Positions 45,184 through 53,900 of a stretch of 64,000 bases of DNA are shown here, piece after piece. Below the pieces are notes generated by a model. The model saw only the letters and a list, made by a program, of their open reading frames with translations. It searched no databases and had not been told where the DNA came from. The stretch lies in contig OY730442.1 in the NCBI GenBank assembly GCA_963422685.1, forward strand, positions 496,001 to 560,000. The letters are read 5' to 3'. The position numbers and the translations under genes are program-made. Every line of letters begins with the position of its first letter. Within the stretch, counting starts at the first letter, position 1. The stretch comes from Spongiihabitans sp963422685 (GTDB lineage: Bacteria > Pseudomonadota > Gammaproteobacteria > Arenicellales > Poriferihabitantaceae).

Positions 45184-45350
45184 AACAGCAGCCTCTTTAT
45201 AAAATAGCATTACTGAGGATGAACTGCCATTACTCAATATCATGGATGGTTCATCGCATAAATCCACGGCGCATACAACCCCACGGCATACGCATCCCCC
45301 ACTTTAGTTTCCAGATAGCTGGATACCTTGCCAATCTGCGGGCCGAACCA

Positions 45351-46344
45351 GGGCGTGTTAACCCTATTGAGTGTATTGAAGATGAGCGCGAAATAGACAA
45401 AGAACGTGTACACATCTATCCAGTTTATCGAGCCGCGTGAAGATTCTCCCGCATCTCCTGATGCGCCTAAACAGCCGTTCGACTTCGTTGCGCTGCTTGT
45501 ATCTCTTCCGATCATATTCCCACGGCTCAATACGATTGCTGTTGGGCGGCACCACAGGCCCAAACCCGGTCGCGTACCGTCTGACAGGTTTCATCACCCT
45601 CATAGGCCTGGTCCATAACGACGCATTCGGCTGACAATGGGATGCTGGTCAGCCACTTACGTCCCGCTGGCGCATCGCCCATAGGGCCCGCAGACAAGGA
45701 GAAGCCTACCGCTGTGCGGGCAGTCGCGGCAACCAGATGAAGCCCAGTGGTCCCGTCCGGGTGTACTTTCACCGTGGTGTTGTCCAGCGGCACGGCTTCC
45801 ACCCTGACGCGAATGATCTGCCGATGCGGCAAACACCCGCCCAACACGCCAGCCTTCGTCCAGCGATTCATGCGCGTATAGAGGCGATGCCAATGGCCGA
45901 AGCATTCGGGCAAACCGCGCCATTTGCAGCCCTGTTCGGCGACCTGCAAAATGGCGTTCAGCACCGCCGGATTGTTGCGCGTGACCTTACCGCGCTGGCG
46001 CGGCAACAGGTTTTGAACCAGGCCATGTTGACGAATTGTAGGGACATCCCCCCGTGGTTGTCCTTCATCATGGACAGGCACGGGGGCCTGTCCCTACCCT
46101 TGACGCCGGGGCGGGGGCCGGCCGGGTGCTTGATATCTGTCAAAATTGATTCAATCCGCGACCAGATCACATCGGTGACCAGTATACTCATCACGACCCT
46201 CCTCAAAACTGTTGTAGGACTCCGTTATCAACAATTTGATAATTCGTCAACACAGCCTGGTTCATTGCTGCTGTGTGAGTTGCATGTCTCGCTCTCCTGT
46301 CAACCGGGTATACAGGGCATATCATATTTGATGTTAATACGCCC
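45351..46344 (-). mobile_element. IS5-family insertion sequence, degraded
   Basis: Remnant of an IS5-type element of the IS427-like group. Imperfect terminal inverted repeats are GGGCGTGTTAAC at 45351-45362 and GTTAATACGCCC at 46333-46344. Between them, minus-strand fragments of one transposase occur in three frames: WSRIESILTDIKHPAGPRPG from about 46180, NPAVLNAILQVAEQGCKWRGLP, and the C-terminal EPWEYDRKRYKQRNEVERLFRR to about 45370. Frameshifts and an inserted hairpin at 46038-46097 inactivate it. The right end abuts the stop codon of the next gene at a CTAG, the kind of target this group uses. Some 120 bases between the transposase start and the right-end repeat are extra to the usual layout. 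Confidence 0.75.
46038..46097. repeat. 60-bp hairpin repeat inserted in the transposase
   Basis: An imperfect palindrome with outer arms GTAGGGACA and TGTCCCTAC and inner arms around CCCCCGTGG / GCACGGGGG. It interrupts the N-terminal part of the IS transposase frame. Such long GC-rich hairpins resemble REP- or MITE-like dispersed repeats. No second copy is recognised in this window. Confidence 0.7.
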
Positions 46345-47474
46345 TAGCCTGATTCAAACCGTCGCAACGCCTCCCCGCTGGCCAGCACTTTTCTCACTTT
46401 ATCCGCCGCCTGGTGACGGTTTTCACAAACACCCGTATGACAAAGCGCAATGGATGCGGCATAAATCAAGCTGTCGCGCATGGCCCCCGACTTGTTTGCC
46501 AGCCCATCCAGGCCCAGTGCAAGATTGTGCGCGACCAGCGGTTTTAAAACCGCCGTTTGCTGATAGGCGGTTTGCGCAATGAGTTCATCAAACCGGCCGG
46601 GGATGGGCACCATGCGTTGATCCTGAACGATACCGACTTCCTGCGGCACCAGCTTGTGCAACCGCATGACATCCTCCCCGCTGGCCGCTGAACCCGGGCC
46701 ATACCAGGCGAAGTATCGCGACAACTGACTCAGGGACGGGATGCACCCGCCTTCAACGCCGCGGATGATCATGGCCGAATCAAAACCTGCCTTTCCCGCC
46801 AGCATGGCATACACTGGGGGATAGGCCTTATGCACGAATCCGGTCATCAGGTGGGTCCGGTTTGCTCCACGAATCGGCTTCATCACCACTTCCAGGGTAG
46901 ATATACACGTTCGCTTCACCATGGTGTCGCGCAATTCAACCAGGCGGTGCAATTCGGGCAGATAAATCTTTTGATCAAGATAACTCCACCCGACCCCGGC
47001 CTGATCGATACCGGCAATCGCTTGGTCCACGGTTTTGTCCACCCGCTTGCCGGATGCGGCGAATATCATATGCGGCGTAATCCCATATTTGGGGCCGACC
47101 GCCTCCAGACCATGGATATAGCTGGGCAAACCACAGGCGGCCAGTACAGCGGGAAGAAATGGCGTGGCGGGCAATCCGCGTAAACAGCCATTAAATGGAT
47201 CGGCAATGGCAAGTACTTGGGGCGCATTGGCAGACCCGTGGCACAGGACATGGTTGAGGGCCTGCATGGCGCCGATATTTTCCGCCGCTGTTTCGCGCTT
47301 CATGCGCAACGCGATCAGAAACAGGCCGGCCCTGACCGGATCAATTTCGCCATCAAGGATCATGGCCAGACCATCCCTGGCCTGATGTTCATCCAGCGAT
47401 TTGCTCAGTTCAGGGCCCGTGGCCACCAACTGCAAATATCCGCGCATTCGCTCCCGGGGAGCAGGTTTTGTCAT
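46344..47474 (-). CDS. TrpD2-like phosphoribosyltransferase-family protein
   Basis: Protein of 376 residues of the nucleoside phosphorylase / anthranilate phosphoribosyltransferase family. The helical N-terminal domain (LSLDEHQARDGLAMILDGE-like) is followed by the alpha/beta domain. The canonical KHGNR-type phosphate loops of TrpD are not clear, so it more likely belongs to the TrpD2/YbiB group, which binds nucleic acid and lacks known TrpD activity. No trp genes are near. Its TAG stop lies at 46344-46346, within the CTAG that abuts the IS, so insertion may have trimmed or just missed the tail. It is followed upstream by a YceI gene 15 bases away on the same strand. Confidence 0.82.
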   Translation of the reverse strand: MTKPAPRERMRGYLQLVATGPELSKSLDEHQARDGLAMILDGEIDPVRAGLFLIALRMKRETAAENIGAMQALNHVLCHGSANAPQVLAIADPFNGCLRGLPATPFLPAVLAACGLPSYIHGLEAVGPKYGITPHMIFAASGKRVDKTVDQAIAGIDQAGVGWSYLDQKIYLPELHRLVELRDTMVKRTCISTLEVVMKPIRGANRTHLMTGFVHKAYPPVYAMLAGKAGFDSAMIIRGVEGGCIPSLSQLSRYFAWYGPGSAASGEDVMRLHKLVPQEVGIVQDQRMVPIPGRFDELIAQTAYQQTAVLKPLVAHNLALGLDGLANKSGAMRDSLIYAASIALCHTGVCENRHQAADKVRKVLASGEALRRFESG

Positions 47475-47489
47475 GATGCGTTGCCGCGG

Positions 47490-48056
47490 TTATTTGCGGA
47501 TGCCTTCCACCACCAGATAGATTTCAACCTCGCCAACCCAGTTTGGAAAACCGAAATCGGCGGCGTTCAAGATGACGTTCCCCTCCAGTCCGCGCCGATA
47601 ACCGCCCCATGGATCATCGCCGTGCCCGACGTGTCTGCCATCGATGGTAATGATTTTGGTTACCCCGCGCAGGGTCAGGTCGCCAGTAATCCTGACGCTG
47701 CCATCGGACGCCTGTTCGAATGCGGAGCTGATGAAGGTAATTTCAGGATAGGTGGAAACCGCAAAAAAATCTGCGCTGCGCAAGTGCTTATCCCGCTCGG
47801 CGTGGTTGCTGTCAACGCTGCTGGCATCGATAGTAACGCTGGTCCGGGCTGTGGCCGGATTATCCGGGTCATAGCTGAAGGTGCCGCTGAAGTCATTAAA
47901 TCGACCGATCACATAGGAATAACCCAGGTGCGACGCCTTGAACTGCACAAAGGCATGTGCTCCTCTATGGTCAATTGTGAAGTCGTCCGCCAGGGCCGGA
48001 CTGGCAATGAAACTAAAGGACAACAGCGGGATTGCAAAAAATCGTATTATTTTCAT
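47490..48056 (-). CDS. YceI-family periplasmic protein
   Basis: Exported lipid-binding-type protein of 188 residues. The ATG at 48056 gives a clear Sec signal (MKIIRFFAIPLLSFSFIASPALA) with mature start DDFTIDHRGAHAFVQF, the normal YceI opening. Family motifs include FNDFSGTFSYDPDNP, SVDSNHAERDKHLRSADFF and GDLTLRGVTKII. YceI proteins bind polyisoprenoids such as quinones in the periplasm. It lies just upstream of the TrpD2-like gene on the same strand. A longer frame to 48185 is unnecessary. Confidence 0.93.
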   Translation of the reverse strand: MKIIRFFAIPLLSFSFIASPALADDFTIDHRGAHAFVQFKASHLGYSYVIGRFNDFSGTFSYDPDNPATARTSVTIDASSVDSNHAERDKHLRSADFFAVSTYPEITFISSAFEQASDGSVRITGDLTLRGVTKIITIDGRHVGHGDDPWGGYRRGLEGNVILNAADFGFPNWVGEVEIYLVVEGIRK

Positions 48057-48339
48057 ATTGATAGCTTCTGATGACTGGGTGGATATTTCCCCTTTGTGCA
48101 AACCAAGGGTTCGGGAAACGAATTTTCCCCGGGGTTGAAGCAGGTTGCGCATTCTGTCCGGGCGCAATCCTGTTATAAAAATCAAGCGGTATTGTACGAC
48201 TATTTCCGGGCAATGGATTACCTCGAAATTGACGCCTGAACATCAAACAGCAATGGTTTATTTGATTCCCACCCCCGGCTGTTTATCGAATCGTTCAATC
48301 CCTGACGGGATACAGCGGCGGCAATACTGTGCGGATTTA
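48057..48339. other. Intergenic segment, no gene seen
   Basis: Contains the promoter side of the YceI gene. Only short overlapping frames without family resemblance are present. Confidence 0.4.
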
Positions 48340-49065
48340 TGGTCATTACGGATTTTATGCCGGATATTATTGACAATAATCGCAACAGTTCTGCACCAGA
48401 CCAGATCACCGGATGCCTGCTTTCGCCCATTGATGCTGTTGCGGATTCAGCGTACGGGTATTGATCCCGGCGGTTGAACTCACTGGCCAATTCACTCGAA
48501 TTCAACCGCCCCGCAATGTCTCCCAGTGCGGGTATGGGAAAGTCCGGCCAATGCGCTTTGGCCCATGCTTTGAGTGCGGCCCTAGCATTGCGGGCATCAC
48601 CATCTTTGCCGGCTTTTTTGAGTCTGGAAAAGATTTTTATTGGTTTCATCGCTCCCGGGGGCTCCCTGCACAACCGGTCGGTCTATCCGGCCGACCCCGG
48701 GTCGTTTCCAGAAATACCGCGATGTCAATACCCGGCCAGCCATTTCCAGAAACCACTGTCAGGCGTGTGAGCGGGTTGATGCAATTGGCGGTTTCCCGCT
48801 GTGATTCGCTGTAACGGTATATGGCGAACTGCCGAACTGCTCTGGACATTTGCTGGACAACCGCAATCCTGCTTTGTTCGCCGCCCTGGATATCCCGAAC
48901 CAATAACTGCTTGCGAAATGCCCGCGCTGGTCAAACATATCGATAATATTTCATCAATCCGCGAATCAAAAACCAGCACAGCAACAAAGTGGCGAACCCC
49001 GGCACCCACCATCCCGGCGCGGGGGCCAGCTTGTCGGGTCTGAAGGAAAATGAATATCTTTATAA
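48340..49065 (-). pseudogene. Remnants of a Bat-type gene set (DUF4381-like and BatD-like pieces)
   Basis: No intact gene fills the 1.2 kb between YceI and pncB. On the minus strand from about 49045, APAPGWWVPGFATLLLCWFL followed by IRGLMKYY resembles the membrane anchor of DUF4381 proteins. A stop follows, then RKQLLVRDIQGGEQSRIAVV, and in another frame the ending GFWKWLAG fits the same family. Further on (about 48660-48340), FSRLKKAGKDGDARNARAAL and KAWAKAHWPDFPI resemble the C-terminal tail of BatD. In Bat/MoxR operons these genes flank two VWA-domain genes, which are missing here. I infer an internal deletion plus decay. The similarity is by eye only. Confidence 0.45.
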
Positions 49066-49296
49066 TGCTGAAAATGGGTTGGCGTGATTTTCCATTATTT
49101 TCCAGTCGAAAGCTGGCTGTCACCGCAATATATATTGTCAAACCCGGACAAAACAACTTGGCAGGCTGGCAGGTTTTATTTGCGGCGAATACTTGCCGTC
49201 TGGCCAGCTTGCGCTGGAATCAGTCAATTCTCGCCAGGACGAGGTAATGCCTGTCTATTTCAATCATCTGGTCCGGCAGGAAAATTGACTTGCGGG

Positions 49297-50598
49297 TTAT
49301 ACCAGCACTTTCTTTGTGGTGATTTGATCTTTGCCAAATACTTTTAAATAGCGTTCAATTTCAGCTCTGGGTCCGGATGCTTTTGCCATATTATCCGACA
49401 ATTTCACCGTAGGTCTGCCGTCCGCTTCGGTCACTTTACAGACCAGCGAGAAGGCCCCAAGCCGGTCATTGGCGGGGGCGCAATCCTTAAAGTCATTGGT
49501 TAAATTGGTGCCCCATCCAAAGCCCACTTTTACTCTTTCCCCAAAGTGACGGGCGATGGCTTCGATTTCATCAACATCCAGCCCGTCGGAAAAAATAATC
49601 AGCTTTTCCCCGGGGTCCTGTCCACGGGATTTCCACCAAGCGATCAGTTCTTCTCCGCCTGGCACGGGGTCCTTCGAATCCACACGAAATCCGCTCCAGT
49701 CCGCCACCCATTGCGGTGCGCCGCGCAGAAAGTTTGTGGTGCCATAGGCGTCGGGTAGCACAATCAGCAGGTTGCCGTCATAATGATGCTGCCAGCTTTC
49801 CAGCACCCGGTAAGGCGCATACCGCAAGGCCTCATCGGTGTTGGCCAGCGCGGCCAGTACCATGGGCAATTCATGAGCGTTGGTGCCAATGGCTTCCAGA
49901 TCATGCTGCATGGCCAACAGAACGTTACTGGTGCCGATAAACTTTTCACCCAGACCGTCCCTGAGCGCCTGAACGCACCAGTTCTGCCACAGAAAACTAT
50001 GCCGCCGCCGGCTGCCAAAATCTGCCAGTCGCAGGGTGGGGAGGGCTTTTAGCCGAACCACTTTGCCCCACAGTTTTGCCTTGGCGCGCGCATAGATCAC
50101 ATCCAGTTCAAACCGCCCGAAAGCCCTTAACGCAGCGCGGGACCGCAGTTCGCTGATGATAGTCAACAGTGGAATTTCCCACAGCGTCACCTGGGGCCAG
50201 GGACCATGAAAATCAATCAGAAACTGGCCCTCCTGCTGGCGCAGATGGTATTCGGGTAATCGATAATCTTTCAGCCATTCAATGAATTCTGTGGAGAACA
50301 GTCTTTCCCGCCCATAAAAAGTATTGCCCGCCAGCCAAATCGCCTCTTTCTTGGACAGGCCAATGGTGCGCACATGATCGAGTTGCTCACACAATTCATC
50401 CACATTTATCTGCTGTGCGAGCCGCACCGTCCTGCTGCGGTTTATCAGCGAAAATGTGACCGGAACCCGGGGAAACTCCTTCCATATAGTCTGCAGCATC
50501 AATAACTTGTAGATATCGGTATCCAGCAAACTGCGGACAATCGGGTCTAGCTTGAAGGTGTGGTCGTAAACACGTTTTGCCAGATCTGCGGTGGCCAC
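49297..50598 (-). CDS. pncB: Nicotinate phosphoribosyltransferase
   Basis: Enzyme of NAD salvage: nicotinate, PRPP and ATP give nicotinate mononucleotide. 433 residues, normal for the proteobacterial form. Diagnostic motifs are LLDTDIYKLLMLQTIWKEFP, the GRFELDVIYARAK region, ADFGSRRRHSF with the catalytic-site arginines, GTSNVLLA, TNAHELPMVL (the phosphorylated His) and IIFSDGLDVDEI, plus GFGWGTNLTNDF for phosphoribosyl binding. It is intact amid broken neighbours, as expected for a useful housekeeping gene. Confidence 0.96.
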   Translation of the reverse strand: MATADLAKRVYDHTFKLDPIVRSLLDTDIYKLLMLQTIWKEFPRVPVTFSLINRSRTVRLAQQINVDELCEQLDHVRTIGLSKKEAIWLAGNTFYGRERLFSTEFIEWLKDYRLPEYHLRQQEGQFLIDFHGPWPQVTLWEIPLLTIISELRSRAALRAFGRFELDVIYARAKAKLWGKVVRLKALPTLRLADFGSRRRHSFLWQNWCVQALRDGLGEKFIGTSNVLLAMQHDLEAIGTNAHELPMVLAALANTDEALRYAPYRVLESWQHHYDGNLLIVLPDAYGTTNFLRGAPQWVADWSGFRVDSKDPVPGGEELIAWWKSRGQDPGEKLIIFSDGLDVDEIEAIARHFGERVKVGFGWGTNLTNDFKDCAPANDRLGAFSLVCKVTEADGRPTVKLSDNMAKASGPRAEIERYLKVFGKDQITTKKVLV

Positions 50599-50605
50599 TA
50601 TGGTG

Positions 50606-50860
50606 TTTTCCCCTGAAAGCCGGTCGTCACCTTCGCCGAAGCTTGACAGTCATACAGCGATAATTCGAAGCCTGGAATCTCCGCAACCATGCGGTCAGGA
50701 TGCTGTTGTTTGAGCCATTTCTTCATTGATTCGGCCACGATTCCTGCTCATACAGGCGTGAGAAACCGGCATTTTGCAGTGTTTCGGCAATATTGGTCAC
50801 AGCATGGAACGGCGTGGGCGAGCGTTGTAGAAAGAGCAGTAAATCGGCGGTGGGTGGCAT
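50606..50860 (-). pseudogene. M18 aminopeptidase remnant with internal deletion
   Basis: Start of an ApeB-type M18 aminopeptidase from ATG 50860: ADLLLFLQRSPTPFHAVTNI and then AETLQNAGFSRLYEQESW, the conserved N-terminus. The frame then stops. In another frame follow MKKWLKQQHPDRMVAEIPGF and ELSLYDCQ, resembling the FELSLYD-TQ segment from the middle of the enzyme. About 150 residues between them and everything after are missing. The metal-binding residues are therefore gone. Confidence 0.7.
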
Positions 50861-50971
50861 TTTGCTTTTAATCTTAAATGGGGCTGTAGAGTTCAGGGAA
50901 AAATAATGAGATATAGTTGTTGAAGGTTGCATAATTTATGTAACAATCTTGGTTTGGTCTGACTATTTTAA

Positions 50972-50991
50972 CAGTGAGGAGGGAAACAATC
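50972..50991 (+). promoter_or_regulatory. Ribosome binding site that fixes the adhesin start
   Basis: GAGGAGGG (50976-50983) stands 8 bases before the ATG at 50992 and selects that codon over an in-frame GTG at 50974 that overlaps the site itself. The AT-rich 50870-50970 upstream presumably holds the promoter; I see no clear -35/-10 pair. Confidence 0.75.
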
Positions 50992-53900
50992 ATGCCTGAG
51001 ATATTTGCCCTAAGGACACGTAAGCCCGCGATTGAGGGGGGGGGGGGGGGGGTGAGTTCTGCTTCCTCTGTGACGGTAGTGCGGGTGAGCATTGCGCTGG
51101 TTGTTATGCTGTTTCTGTTGCTGCCCACCGTTGTTCAGGCAGCCGCGCCCACCGGTCTCAATGCGGTGGCGGGCGACGGTCAGGTGACGTTGACCTGGAA
51201 TAATCCGAATAACGCCGCCATCACCGGGTATCAGATCAGGCAGCGGATTTATGTCAACGGGGCATGGACTAAATTTCCTAAATTTCCTAAATGGCCTAAC
51301 ATAATACCGGGCAGTGATGCCAGCACCACCAGCCATGTGGTGAGGGGTCTGACCAACGGCGTCAGGTATAGTTTCCAAATCCGTTGGATGGTGGGCAAAA
51401 AGGGAGGGAAACCGTCTGAGGCCAATGCGACACCAGCGGCTCCGGCGGCCCCGCCACCGCCGAAACCGAGCAAGCCCACCGGCCTCAGGACAGTAGCAGG
51501 GAACAATCAGGCGACGTTGATCTGGAATAATCCGAATAACGCCGCCATCACCAAGTATCAGTATAAGCAGTGGAATTCACTGTCTACCGAGAGAGGGGCG
51601 AGGTGGACTGACATACCGGGCAGTAATACCAGCACCACCAGCCACGTGGTGAGGGGTCTGACCAACACCTCTGTTATCTATAGATTCCGCATCCGTGCGG
51701 TGGCAGGCCCCTCTATCGGGCCTCAGTCCAGTTCTGCCGGTGCGATCATTACGGTACCGCCTGCTGCGCCTGTCGTGACGGCGACGCCGGGCAACGCTAA
51801 GGTGACCTTACGTTGGTCGAGGATCACAAGCTATATCACCAGGTATCAGATCAAGCAGTGGACGGGCAGTAGCGAGCCGGCCAATGGCTGGAAGGACATT
51901 CCCGGGAGTGGATCGAGCACCACCAGCCACGTGGTGAGGGGTCTGACCAACGGCGAGAGTTACAGTTTCCGCATCCGTGCGGTGGCAATATGTTATTTGG
52001 GGAGAACTACAATTTCTACTTGCAGCGTTCCGGGGACGCCGTCCACTTCCGTCAGTCCGACGCCTGTGCCGGGCAAGCCTGCCGTAACGCCAATGCCGGG
52101 CGACGCTCAGGTAACGTTGAGTTGGAGTAATCCGAATGATGTTGCCATCACCAAATATCAGATCAAGCAGTGGACGGGCAGTAGCGAGAGTGGGAGTTGG
52201 ACTGACATATCGGGGAGTGGATCGAGCACCACCAGCCACGTGGTGAGGAGTCTGACCAACGGCGAGAGTTACAGTTTCCGTATTCGTGCGGTGGCAGGTA
52301 CCAATGTTGCAGGGACGCCGTCCGATCCCGTCAGGACGGTACTCCTGGACAAGCCTGTCGTCAGTGCCAGTGCGGGCGACACTCTGGTGACGTTGAGTTG
52401 GAGTGATCCGAATGACGCTTCCATCACCAAGTATCAGGTCAAACAGTGGACCGGCAGTCGCGAGAGTGGGAGTTGGACTGAAATATGGGGGAGTGTATCG
52501 AGCACCACCAGCCACATGGTGGGGCGCCTGACCAACGGCGTGAGGTATAGTTTCCGTATCCGTGCGATGGTGGGTCTTTTCCCAGGGGTGGAGTCAGATC
52601 CCGTCAGCGCAATGCCGGTGCCGGACAAGCCTGCCGTGACGGCGACGCCGGGCAACGCTCTGGTGACGTTAAGCTGGAGTAATCCGAATGACGCTTCGAT
52701 CACCAAGTATCAGATCAAGCAGTGGACTGGCAGTAGCGAGAGTGGGAGTTGGACTGACATATCGGGGAGTGGATCAAGCACCACCAGCCACGTGGTAAGG
52801 GGTCTGACCAACGGCGTGAGATATAGTTTCCGTATCCGTGCGGTGACAGGTACCAACGCTTCAGGGACGCCGTCCGATCCCGTCAGTGAGACGCCAGCGA
52901 CACAGCCGGACAAGCCTGCTGTTACAGCGACGCCGGCGGGCGACAGTCTGGTGAGGTTGAGTTGGAGTAATCCGAATGACGCTTCCATCACCGGCTATCA
53001 GATCAAGCGGTGGACGGGCAGTAGCGAGAGAGGGCGTTGGACTGACATATCGGGGAGTGGGAAGGACACGATCACATACACGGTGCCGGGTCTGACCAAC
53101 GGCGTGAGGTATCATTTCCGTATTCGTGCGATGGCGGGTCGTGTTCCGGGGATGGGGTCGGATGTCGCCAGCGCGACGCCTGTGGCAGACAAGCCTATTG
53201 TGACAGCGACGCCGGGCAACGCTCAGGTGACGTTAAGCTGGAGTAATCCGAATGACGCTTCCATCACCGGCTATCAGATCAAGCAGTGGACGGGCAGTAG
53301 CGAGAGTGGGAGTTGGACTGACATATCGGGGAGTGGATCAAGCACCACCAGCCACGTGGTAAGGGGTCTGACCAACGGCGTGAGGTATAGTTTCCGTATC
53401 CGTGCGATGGTAGGCGCTGTTACAAGGACGCCGTCCGATCCCGTCAGTGCGACGCCTGTGTCGCCGCCTGTCGGACTCAAGGCGACGGCCGGTGACTCTC
53501 AGGTGACGTTAAACTGGAGGAATCCGAACAATCCTACCATCACCGGGTATCAGCTCAAAAAGCATGATTTCAGGAATGATAGTCTGGGTCTGAGTGGGGG
53601 CTCTTTTGTTGAGGGTTCTTGGACTGACATACCAGGGAGTGGAAAGAACACCACCAGCTACGTGGTAACGGGTCTGACCAACGGCGCCAGGTATGGTTTC
53701 GAGATTCGTGCGGTGGCAGGCAGTGTTACAGGAGAGGAGTCCGAGTTCGTGCCCGTCACCCTGAGAAGCATCTTCACCATTACCGGGACGGTGACCCAGG
53801 GAGAGACACTGACCGCGGATACCAGCACGATCTCCGACCCGGACGGCCCGAAGAGTCTGACGTTCACCTACCAATGGAAGCGCGATGGGTCTGCCATCAG

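Noticed and set aside
45737..46582. Plus-strand frame of about 281 codons across the IS
   Set aside because: It lies antisense to transposase fragments and to the end of the TrpD2-like gene, with no family resemblance.
46344..47474. Anthranilate phosphoribosyltransferase (trpD) of tryptophan synthesis
   Set aside because: No other trp gene is near and the canonical substrate loops are not evident; the TrpD2/YbiB type fits better.
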